Made by a program: the position numbers and the translations under genes
Part shown: piece by piece, positions 30,199 through 37,126 of the stretch
How positions within the stretch are numbered: the stretch's first letter is position 1
Layout of the letters: each line of letters starts with the position of its first letter
Source of the DNA: Candidatus Aveggerthella stercoripullorum
GTDB taxonomy: Bacteria > Actinomycetota > Coriobacteriia > Coriobacteriales > Eggerthellaceae
Direction of reading: 5' to 3'
Assembly (NCBI GenBank): GCA_018712955.1
Contig: DVGB01000078.1
Span: 1 to 37,126, forward strand
Length of the DNA: 37,126 nucleotides
Notes under the pieces: generated by a model
Database searches by the model: none
What the model was told of the DNA's origin: nothing
What the model saw: the letters and a program-made list of their open reading frames with translations, nothing else

Positions 30199-32478
30199 AT
30201 GGCTTCACGCGCGGCAAAGAACCGGGCTGGAAAAAGGACCAAGCAGCCCTACGTCGGCTTGCTGGTTTTTCTGGCGATTGTCGTCGGCGTCCTGTGCGCT
30301 GGCGGTGCCGGGCTATGGGCGCTCGGCAACGAATGGCTCAAAGATCTTCCCGACTACACGGACGTTGATGCCTACAACACGGCGCAGAAGACCACGGTCC
30401 TTGCGAGCGACGAATCTACGGTCTTGGCCGAGTTCTACGTAGAAAACCGCGAACCGGTCAACTGGGACGAGGTCAACGATTACGTCAAAAAAGGCACGAT
30501 CGCTACGGAGGACGAACGTTTCTACGAGCATGGCGGCTTTGACCTGTGGGGCATTATGCGCTCGGTCGTCGTAAACCTCATGGGAGGCCAAGAGGGTGCG
30601 TCTACGATCACACAGCAGTTTGTGCGCAATACCATTCTGCTCGACGAGATGAACGAAATTTCCTTCAAGCGCAAAGTGAGGGAAATCTATATTGCGGTGA
30701 AGCTTGAGGAGCAGTACACCAAAGACGAGATACTCCTCATGTACCTCAATACCATCAACTACGGCAACGGCGCATACGGCATCCAGGCTGCTGCGCAGGA
30801 GTATTTCTCCAAGGATGCGAGCGACCTGTCTATCGTGGAAGCGGCGACGCTCATCGGCATCCCGCAGTCGCCTACGGCGAACAATCCCCTCGAAAATCCC
30901 GACACGTGCGAAGCGCGCCGCAATGTCGTGCTCGACCGCATGCGGTCAAACGGCGTCATCACGCAGGAAGAGTACGATGCGGCGATCGCGACTCCTTTGT
31001 CCGATTACCTGAACCCCACGCAGGACGACGACAGCAACAACGGCATCTACCTGTACCCGTACTTCACCAGCTACGTACGCCAGCTTTTGCTGGAGCAGTA
31101 CGACCAGAACGAGGTCTTCAAGGGCGGTCTGACCGTTGTGACGACGCTTGATCTGCGCGTGCAGGAAGCGGCGGAAGCGGCTGCCGCCACCAAGCGCGAG
31201 AGCATGTCGGACGAATACGACGTTGCCTTCACGGTCATCGACCCTGACGACGGCTATATCAAAGCCCTCATCGGAGGCCGCGACTTCCAGGCCGACCAAT
31301 ACAACCTCGCAACGCAGGCTTATCGTTCCCCGGGCTCTTCCTTCAAGACGTTCACGCTGGTAGGAGCGCTCGAGGAAGGCGTCTCTCCGCAGACGATGGT
31401 CGACTGCTCGTCCCCTGCGAACATCAACGGCTACGAGCTCGAGAACTACAACGGAGCCAGCTACGGCACGCGCACTATGGCAAGCGCGTTCGCGATTTCT
31501 TCGAACACGGGCTTCGTGCGTCTGTCTGAGTACATTGGGGCGGACCGTGTGGCGGAGACAGCAAACCGCATGGGCATCGAAACGGAACTTCCGGCGAACC
31601 AGTCCCTTACGCTCGGTACCACTGAGGTCACGACGAAAGAGATGGCTCAAGCCTATGCGACTATCGCCAACGGCGGCACGGCGCGCGAAGGACAGGCCAT
31701 TCAGAAGATTACCGACCGCAATGGCAAGACTATTTTCGAAGCTGACACGACGGGCACGAAGGCTCTTGAGCCGGAAATTGCGTATGCGGCAACCCAGGTC
31801 ATGGAAGGTGTGCTCACGAACGGAACGGGCACCCAGGCTATGCCAAGCTGCGGACAGGTGGCAGCAGGCAAGACGGGCACGTCCGAGAACTGGCGCGACA
31901 GCTATTTCTGCGGCATCACGCCGCAGTACTCTGTTGCAATCTGGGTCGGCTCGCGCACTGAAGCGCAGATGCCCGAAAGCCTGACGGCAGCAAGCGTGTT
32001 CGCCGACTTTATCGATCGGGTTATGGAGGGGCAGCCGCACGAAGAATTCCCGACGGCCGGCCAGCCTACCTATCGTTCCGATGTCTACGACGCTAACCTG
32101 CACATCGGCTCGGGCTCCTACAGCTATGATGGCGACGATGACGACGATGATGATTCGGACAACGACGGCCATTATTCGTCCGGACGGAATGATTCCGACG
32201 ACGATTCCGCGGCATCAGGCGGGACTTCCCACGGTACGAGCGGGCCTTCGACGGGCGGCACCATCGGTGGCGGCGCCAGTGGTGGCATCAGCGGCGGTAC
32301 CGGCGGTACCGGCGGTGAGATTGGCGGCGGTGCCAGCGGCGGAGGCGGCGATGTCGGCGGCGGTGACGTCGGAGGCGGCGACGACATCGGCGGCGGCGGA
32401 GGCGACGACGTCAGCGGCGGCGGTGGCGAAACCGCAACGGATCCTGGCGGCGGCGGCGAAGCCAGTTCGGCAGAATAG
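30199..32478 (+). CDS. Class A penicillin-binding protein (transglycosylase/transpeptidase)
   Basis: The 759-residue protein has a short basic cytoplasmic start and one transmembrane helix at about 18-42. A GT51 glycosyltransferase domain follows, with ATEDERFYEHGG (catalytic Glu104) and GASTITQQ (133-140). The transpeptidase domain has the active-site S380-S-F-K383, SSN (434-436) and KTG (558-560). It polymerises and crosslinks peptidoglycan outside the membrane. From about residue 645 the end is low complexity: an Asp-rich run, a Ser/Asp/Asn stretch, then about 85 residues dominated by Gly with Asp, Ser and Thr. Gly-rich tails are known in actinobacterial PBPs; this Asp run is more unusual. 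Confidence 0.95.
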   Translation: MASRAAKNRAGKRTKQPYVGLLVFLAIVVGVLCAGGAGLWALGNEWLKDLPDYTDVDAYNTAQKTTVLASDESTVLAEFYVENREPVNWDEVNDYVKKGTIATEDERFYEHGGFDLWGIMRSVVVNLMGGQEGASTITQQFVRNTILLDEMNEISFKRKVREIYIAVKLEEQYTKDEILLMYLNTINYGNGAYGIQAAAQEYFSKDASDLSIVEAATLIGIPQSPTANNPLENPDTCEARRNVVLDRMRSNGVITQEEYDAAIATPLSDYLNPTQDDDSNNGIYLYPYFTSYVRQLLLEQYDQNEVFKGGLTVVTTLDLRVQEAAEAAAATKRESMSDEYDVAFTVIDPDDGYIKALIGGRDFQADQYNLATQAYRSPGSSFKTFTLVGALEEGVSPQTMVDCSSPANINGYELENYNGASYGTRTMASAFAISSNTGFVRLSEYIGADRVAETANRMGIETELPANQSLTLGTTEVTTKEMAQAYATIANGGTAREGQAIQKITDRNGKTIFEADTTGTKALEPEIAYAATQVMEGVLTNGTGTQAMPSCGQVAAGKTGTSENWRDSYFCGITPQYSVAIWVGSRTEAQMPESLTAASVFADFIDRVMEGQPHEEFPTAGQPTYRSDVYDANLHIGSGSYSYDGDDDDDDDSDNDGHYSSGRNDSDDDSAASGGTSHGTSGPSTGGTIGGGASGGISGGTGGTGGEIGGGASGGGGDVGGGDVGGGDDIGGGGGDDVSGGGGETATDPGGGGEASSAE

Positions 32479-32579
32479 CGTCGACGATCGTACGCGCCGT
32501 ACAAGCTAGGGGCTTCGTGCAGACCGGCAACGGGAAGGGAACATCTCCTTCCGGGTGCGCTTTTGCAAGAAGTTGAAGG

Positions 32580-32585
32580 TATACT
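32580..32585 (+). promoter_or_regulatory. -10 box for the small lipoprotein gene
   Basis: TATACT lies 34 bases before the lipoprotein ATG. TTGCAA at 32563-32568 is too close to be its -35. A GGAAGG/CCTTCC hairpin (32533-32552) between the PBP gene and this box may end the PBP transcript. Confidence 0.45.
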
Positions 32586-32619
32586 CGAGAAAACATACAT
32601 CTACGACGAAAGATACCGA

Positions 32620-33120
32620 ATGAGACTTACCATACGCTTGCTTTCTATCGTGTGCGCGGCAGCTCTTGCTTCCTTTGCCTTGGCAGGATGCGCAGGCAAC
32701 GCTCAGCAGAACGCCGTTTCCGACGAGCAGTCTCGGAATCGCCAGTTCATGTCCCAGGTGAACGAAACCGTCGAAGAAATGGGCGAAAGGCTGGAGGGCT
32801 TCGACGACGCGGCTGCGCGCGGCGATGTGGTGACCATGCGCTCTGCTGCACAGAATGCATTCGAATGCATTAGCACGCTGGAGTCCATGGAGGCTCCTGA
32901 AGCGCTGACGGACATCAAGCAGCAATACGTTGACGCGTGCGGTACGCTACGCGATGCGTTGAGCGCCTACGTTGACCTGTATGCAGAGGTGGAAAGCGCA
33001 ACTGACGACGCGCCGTTTGACTACAGCTCGTACGAAGCTCGCCTGGCAGAAATCCAGGACCAGTACAACAAGGGCATCGAGCTTTTGCAGAATGCCGACA
33101 AAGCGGCGACCGAAGCGTAG
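32620..33120 (+). CDS. Small predicted lipoprotein of unknown function
   Basis: The 166-residue protein starts with a signal peptide and lipobox LAGC, lipidated at Cys24. The mature part is predicted from sequence to be a helical bundle (QVNETVEEMGERLEGFDDAAARGD, IKQQYVDACGTLRDAL). It is acidic and contains two further cysteines. I do not recognise a family. ATG 32620 is chosen because the signal peptide begins there. It lies between a cell-wall synthase and a U32 gene with separate signals, so its role cannot be inferred from neighbours. Confidence 0.7.
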   Translation: MRLTIRLLSIVCAAALASFALAGCAGNAQQNAVSDEQSRNRQFMSQVNETVEEMGERLEGFDDAAARGDVVTMRSAAQNAFECISTLESMEAPEALTDIKQQYVDACGTLRDALSAYVDLYAEVESATDDAPFDYSSYEARLAEIQDQYNKGIELLQNADKAATEA

Positions 33121-33195
33121 CGTTACGTTCAAGGCTTGCGCGGTGGCGGCATGCGCGGTCCCGCTTTTGCGGGGTGCCGACCGAGAAGAGGACCA

Positions 33196-33237
33196 AGCGG
33201 GGTTCCATCCCGGCGGAAAGCCGGAGGGAATCCCGCT
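33196..33237 (+). other. Strong leader hairpin just before the second U32 gene
   Basis: AGCGGGGTTCC (33196-33206) pairs over 11 positions, one G-U, with GGAATCCCGCT (33227-33237), and CCGGC/GCCGG inside closes on GGAAA. TTTC follows, and the ATG is 21 bases downstream. A smaller CCCGC-tttt-GCGGG hairpin lies at 33160-33173. This could be a leader attenuator or an mRNA-stability element. Confidence 0.45.
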
Positions 33238-33258
33238 TTCATGTGCGAAGGGAACATC

Positions 33259-35703
33259 ATGACGACGAAAAGACCGGAGTTGCTTGCTCCTGCAGGCAGC
33301 ATGGCGTGCCTCCATGCTGCTGTTCAGGCGGGTGCTGACGCAGTATATCTGGGCGCCGAACAGTTCAACGCGCGTCGTGGCGCCGAGAACTTCACGCTCG
33401 ATAACTTGCGCGAAGCGTGCGACTACGCCCACCTGCGTGGGGTGAAGCTGTATTTGACCGTGAACACTGCCGTGCTGCCGCGCGAGACGAAATCGGCCAT
33501 GGAGCTGGTTCGCCAAGCGTACCGTGCGGGCATCGACGCTTTCATCGTGCAGGACATCGGTATTGCCGCCGAAATCAAGCGCACGCTCCCTGGGGCACGC
33601 GTGCACGCCTCAACTCAGATGAACACGCACAGCGCATCCGGCATCGAAGCGGTTGCGGCGCTCGGCGTGAAGCGCGTGACGCTTGCGCGCGAGCTGAGCC
33701 TTACCGAAATCGAGCATTTGGCGAACAGTGCGCATGAGGCGGGCCTTGAAATAGAGGCGTTCGCCCACGGCGCGCTTTGCGTGTGCTATTCGGGACAGTG
33801 CTTCATGTCTTCCATGGTTGGCGGCCGCTCCGCCAATCGCGGCATGTGCGCGCAAGCGTGCCGCCTTCCCTACGAGCTCCACAACCGTGCGCTCCATAAG
33901 AGCAAAGCGCTCGAGGCACCGGGCGAGCATCTCCTTTCCCCCAAAGACCTCTGCACGATAAATCTGCTTGGAGTGCTTGCGGCTATAGGGGTTGATTCGC
34001 TGAAGATCGAAGGGCGCATGAAGTCGCCCGAATACGTGCATACGGTCGTCTCTGTTTATCGCGCGGTGCTCGACCGCGTGTACGCTCACGGAGAGCCCGA
34101 CCCGTCGGTTCGTGCGTCGGAAGAGGAGATGCAGGCGCTTTCCGAGGCGTTCTCCCGTGGATTTACTACGGCATACCTCGAGGGCGAACGCGGCAACGAC
34201 ATCATGAGCTACGGTAGGCCGAACAATCGCGGCGTCTTCGTGGGACGCGTTTCGTTCGCGCGCGGGAGGGAGGTCTCGGTCGACGCGGCGGAAGAGCTCC
34301 ATGAAGGCGACGTGCTCGAATTCTGGACGAGCAAAGGCCATTTCACGCATGTTTTGGCGGACTATACGTTCGACCGCAACGGGCATGTTCGATTCGAGGC
34401 GTCGCAGCGTGCGAACAGGGGAGACCGCGTGTTCCGCGTGCGCAATGCGGCGACGGCCTTCCAGGACGATCCGTCCTTGCCGAAGATTGCAGTTTCCGGG
34501 TCGGTGAGGCTTGAGATTGGTAGCCCTCTTTTGGTTGCCTTCTGGACCGAAGAGGGCGTGCGGGCAGAGGCGGAAGGCGCTGTTGTGGAGCCCGCGCGCA
34601 CGAAGCCTGTTGACGAAGAGGAAGTGCGCGAGCACGTCGACCGCATGGGCGCAACGCCGTTTCTGCTGAAAGAGCTTTCGGTCGAGCTGGACGATGGGGT
34701 GGGCATCGGCTTTTCGCAACTGCATAAAATTCGCGCGCGTGCGCTGAAGAACCTGGAGGAAGAGCTCCTTTCCTCGTATCGTTCCCGTACGCTCGAGCGC
34801 ATGCCGAAGCCTGACTTCCTGCCGCATCATTGGCGCAGCGCTGCCACGGTTGTGGCTCTTGCGACCAATCCTGCCTGTGCGCGCGCTGCGAGGAAGGCGG
34901 GCGCGACGGCGGTTTACGTGCCGGTCCTGAACTACAAACGAGGCGAAGCGGTCGTTGCGGGCCAGCTGTCTTCGACTGTGGAACAGGCCGGGTATCCCAA
35001 AGACGTCATTTTCGCGCTGCCGACCGTGAGCCATGATGCGGTAACGGGCGCTCGCGAAGAGGCGGTCGGCTTCGATGCGTGGACGCCATTGAAGGAGGGC
35101 CGACCGGTCCTGGTCGAAAACTACGGGCAGCTTTTCGAAGCGAACAATCGCGGTATGCTTCCCGAAGTGGGGCCCCATCTGCCCGTTCTGAACAAGCTGG
35201 CACTGGAGGCTGCAACGCGCGCGGGTGCGCGCCGCGTGTGGCTTTCGCCTGAGCTTACGCTTGCCCAGATCAAGGAGCTGGGAGAAGATGCTCCGGTCGA
35301 TCTGGGGTTGACCGTTATAGGCCAAACCGAGCTGATGGTCACGGAGCATTGCCTGCTTATGAGCCAAGGGCCGTGCAACGAAGACTGCAAATCATGCGCG
35401 CGCCGGAAAAGCCCGCACTATCTCAAAGACCGCAAAGGCTACGAAATGCCGGTGGTGACCGACTGTTGTGGGCGAAGCCATTTGTACAACGCTGTGCAAA
35501 TGGACGTTGCCCACCTGCTTCCCGAGCTTCTGACCGCGGGCATTTCCACGTTCATGGTTGACACCACGCTCATGAACGTTTCGGAAACGACCGAGGCGGT
35601 AAAACGCGCGGTCCGCGCATGCGAGCTCGCGGTCAAGGGCACCGGCGCCGTCTCGAAGAAAGAAGGAGCGACGAGCGGCCATCTGTTCAGGGGCGTGCAA
35701 TAG
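33259..35703 (+). CDS. rlhA: U32 family / DUF3656 protein, RlhA-like
   Basis: The 814-residue protein begins with [31 protein letters not shown]. It carries the U32 cysteine cluster C174, C181, C197 and C201 ([20 protein letters not shown]), with the same spacing as the protein at 756. After [12 protein letters not shown] comes a region consistent with DUF3656, and the C-terminus adds a second cysteine-rich segment ([26 protein letters not shown]). Family member RlhA hydroxylates C2501 of 23S rRNA; function here is inferred. E. coli RlhA is about 650 residues, so this is a long form. ATG 33259 has GAAGGGA five bases ahead; an in-frame ATG at 33241 adds six residues. Confidence 0.85.
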   Translation: MTTKRPELLAPAGSMACLHAAVQAGADAVYLGAEQFNARRGAENFTLDNLREACDYAHLRGVKLYLTVNTAVLPRETKSAMELVRQAYRAGIDAFIVQDIGIAAEIKRTLPGARVHASTQMNTHSASGIEAVAALGVKRVTLARELSLTEIEHLANSAHEAGLEIEAFAHGALCVCYSGQCFMSSMVGGRSANRGMCAQACRLPYELHNRALHKSKALEAPGEHLLSPKDLCTINLLGVLAAIGVDSLKIEGRMKSPEYVHTVVSVYRAVLDRVYAHGEPDPSVRASEEEMQALSEAFSRGFTTAYLEGERGNDIMSYGRPNNRGVFVGRVSFARGREVSVDAAEELHEGDVLEFWTSKGHFTHVLADYTFDRNGHVRFEASQRANRGDRVFRVRNAATAFQDDPSLPKIAVSGSVRLEIGSPLLVAFWTEEGVRAEAEGAVVEPARTKPVDEEEVREHVDRMGATPFLLKELSVELDDGVGIGFSQLHKIRARALKNLEEELLSSYRSRTLERMPKPDFLPHHWRSAATVVALATNPACARAARKAGATAVYVPVLNYKRGEAVVAGQLSSTVEQAGYPKDVIFALPTVSHDAVTGAREEAVGFDAWTPLKEGRPVLVENYGQLFEANNRGMLPEVGPHLPVLNKLALEAATRAGARRVWLSPELTLAQIKELGEDAPVDLGLTVIGQTELMVTEHCLLMSQGPCNEDCKSCARRKSPHYLKDRKGYEMPVVTDCCGRSHLYNAVQMDVAHLLPELLTAGISTFMVDTTLMNVSETTEAVKRAVRACELAVKGTGAVSKKEGATSGHLFRGVQ

Positions 35704-35743
35704 GGGCATGCAACGAGCGGCATGCTCGGTACGCTATGTGTGG

Positions 35744-35749
35744 TACCAT
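35744..35749 (+). promoter_or_regulatory. Putative -10 box for tyrS
   Basis: TACCAT lies 34 bases before the tyrS ATG, giving a short leader. The 80-base gap after the U32 gene is too short for a T-box riboswitch, and none is visible. Confidence 0.4.
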
Positions 35750-35783
35750 GCGCAGACAAGACTGCAAGCATCGATGCAAGGAG

Positions 35784-37007
35784 ATGAGTCCGATAACTCC
35801 CGAAGAGCAACTGCATATCATCAAGTCGGGTACGGCGCAGATCGTTCCCGAAAGCGCGCTTCTGGAAAAACTGAAGCGCGGCAAGCAGCTCAACATTAAG
35901 CTGGGCGTCGACCCGACCGCGCCGGACATCCATCTAGGGCATGCGGTCCCGCTCCGCAAGCTTCGTGCCTTTCAGGACTTGGGCCATCGGGTGACGCTTA
36001 TCATCGGTGATGGCACGGCGCTCATTGGCGATCCGTCCGGCCGCAACACGACGCGTCCTCAGTTGACGCGCGAGCAGATCGCGGCGAACGCGCAGACCTA
36101 CGTTGACCAGGCGTTCAAAATCCTCGACCCTGAAAAGACCACGCTTCGTTACAACTCGGAGTGGCTGCTTTCCATGAACCTGGAGGGCTTGCTGAAGGTT
36201 GCGAGCAAGTTTTCGGTCGCGCGCATCCTTGAGCGCGATGACTTCCATAATCGCTATACCAACAACCAGTCCATCAGCCTGCACGAGTTCCTTTACCCCA
36301 TTATGCAGGCGTACGACTCAGTCGTGATCGAAGCTGACGTGGAGCTGGGCGGCACCGACCAGCTGTTCAACCTGCTGGCCGGCCGCGAGCTGATGGAAAA
36401 GATGGACATGGAGCCGCAGGTCTGTCTGACCTTGCCGCTTTTGGAGGGTACCGACGGCGTGCGCAAGATGTCCAAGAGCTACGGCAACTACATCGGCCTG
36501 ACCGACGAGCCGGCGGATATGTTCGGTAAGGTCATGTCCATCCCCGACGAGATGATGGTCAAATACTATCGACTCGCCTCGACGCTGCCGGTCGATCAGA
36601 TCGATGCTATCGAAGCTGGATTGGCGAACGACGAGCTGCACCCGAATCGCGTTAAGCGCGATCTGGCGCGCAACATCGTTGCTGCCTATCATGGCGCCGA
36701 AGCTGCCGAGGCGGCCGAAGCAGAGTTCGACCGCGTGTTCAAACAGCACGAAATCCCCGAGGACATCGAAGAGTTCGCTGCGGATTTGACGCCGAACGAT
36801 GAAGGCAAGGTCTACCTTGCAAAGCTTTTGGCAGAAGCAGGGATGGCCAGCTCGGTAGGCGACGCACGCCGTCTTATCGACGGCGGTGGTGTGAAGGTGA
36901 ACGGCGAGGCGGTTCCTGCGAAAGCGTACAATGTCGAGCCCGAACTCCTGCGCGATGCGGTTGTGCAGGTGGGCAAGCGCAAGTTTGCAAAGATCGTCGA
37001 GCGCTAG
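35784..37007 (+). CDS. tyrS: Tyrosyl-tRNA synthetase
   Basis: The 407-residue class I synthetase has the HIGH motif as HLGH (50-53, in [18 protein letters not shown]), GDPSGRN, the KMSKS motif at 228-232 ([10 protein letters not shown]), and a C-terminal S4-like RNA-binding domain ([24 protein letters not shown]). It charges tRNA-Tyr. Length and the HLGH form fit the TyrZ-type subgroup. The start at 35784 matches family N-termini ([13 protein letters not shown]), but AAGGAG lies directly against the ATG with no spacer. An ATG at 35748 is in frame but overlaps the -10 box. Confidence 0.95.
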   Translation: MSPITPEEQLHIIKSGTAQIVPESALLEKLKRGKQLNIKLGVDPTAPDIHLGHAVPLRKLRAFQDLGHRVTLIIGDGTALIGDPSGRNTTRPQLTREQIAANAQTYVDQAFKILDPEKTTLRYNSEWLLSMNLEGLLKVASKFSVARILERDDFHNRYTNNQSISLHEFLYPIMQAYDSVVIEADVELGGTDQLFNLLAGRELMEKMDMEPQVCLTLPLLEGTDGVRKMSKSYGNYIGLTDEPADMFGKVMSIPDEMMVKYYRLASTLPVDQIDAIEAGLANDELHPNRVKRDLARNIVAAYHGAEAAEAAEAEFDRVFKQHEIPEDIEEFAADLTPNDEGKVYLAKLLAEAGMASSVGDARRLIDGGGVKVNGEAVPAKAYNVEPELLRDAVVQVGKRKFAKIVER

Positions 37008-37126
37008 GAGCTCCCGAACGACGCAAACGGCGTACGACGCGTTTTCTCTGCGCGCAAAACGAAACGCGCGGTGGCGCTAAGGAGTTATGTGCGTGCCGTT
37101 AAAACGCGAATAACGTATATAACATC
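37008..37126. other. Downstream flank of tyrS, no gene seen
   Basis: The last 119 bases hold a CGTTTT/AAAACG-type inverted repeat soon after tyrS (37039-37062 region), an eight-codon frame behind AAGGAG (ATG 37087), and TATAAC at 37118-37123 at the very edge that could be a -10 box for a gene beyond the window. None is strong enough to call. Confidence 0.3.

Noticed and set aside
37087-37113. Eight-codon frame behind AAGGAG at the window edge
   Set aside because: It is too short to judge, the spacing to the ATG is only two bases, and what follows is outside the window; possible leader peptide, not called.

Overview
The window is about 37 kb of high-GC (roughly 60%) bacterial chromosome, densely coding, with short intergenic gaps. 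The content points to an anaerobic gut- or rumen-type actinobacterium of the Coriobacteriia, most likely Eggerthellaceae (Slackia, Denitrobacterium or Adlercreutzia-like). The clues are a Tat-exported flavoprotein reductase paired with a small membrane-anchored multihaem cytochrome c, a MetH split from its reactivation domain, a long U32/DUF3656 protein and -10 boxes of the form TATACT/TACCAT. This placement is inference from gene content; no database was searched. I see no insertion sequence, prophage or CRISPR array.

Layout. 1-6843: the 3' part of tlyA, a U32 family (TrhP-like) protein, then a tight methionine cluster (metF, a separate MetH-reactivation protein, metH) in which neighbouring reading frames abut or overlap, and a small unknown gene. 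6988-10450: a divergent respiratory cassette, with a TetR regulator facing a Tat/lipobox flavoprotein and its multihaem cytochrome; a perfect 25-bp inverted repeat lies just downstream of a good sigma-70-type promoter and is the likely operator. 10531-14865: RNase HI, a SlyD-like FKBP, a hairpin-rich convergent gap, an MTA/SAH deaminase-type amidohydrolase on the minus strand, and an Mrp/NBP35 Fe-S carrier ATPase preceded by a CIRCE-like (HrcA) element. 15034-16910: a TPM/YgcG-like membrane protein followed by a PspA homologue, the two sharing a short C-terminal motif.

17049-17660: tRNA-Ala(GGC) followed by more than 500 bp without a gene, packed with structure: a 27-bp direct repeat of the tRNA 3' end, two copies of a roughly 50-bp palindromic repeat, two strong terminators and an imperfect hairpin of about 107 nt. 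This is the least explained part of the window. 17661-21558: a divergent FKBP-like protein and a GCS2-type glutamate-cysteine ligase on the minus strand, then a membrane-bound nucleotide-sugar 4,6-dehydratase on the plus strand.

21743-30006: an arginine cluster argC-argJ-argB-argD-argR-argG-argH. argF is not in it, and argR sits inside it with its own terminator. Together with argJ recycling the acetyl group, the cluster covers arginine synthesis except the first acetylation steps outside ArgJ and the ornithine carbamoyltransferase step. 30199-37007: a class A penicillin-binding protein with an Asp-rich and Gly-rich tail, a small predicted lipoprotein, a second, larger U32/DUF3656 (RlhA-like) protein and tyrS. 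The last 119 bases hold no gene I can support.
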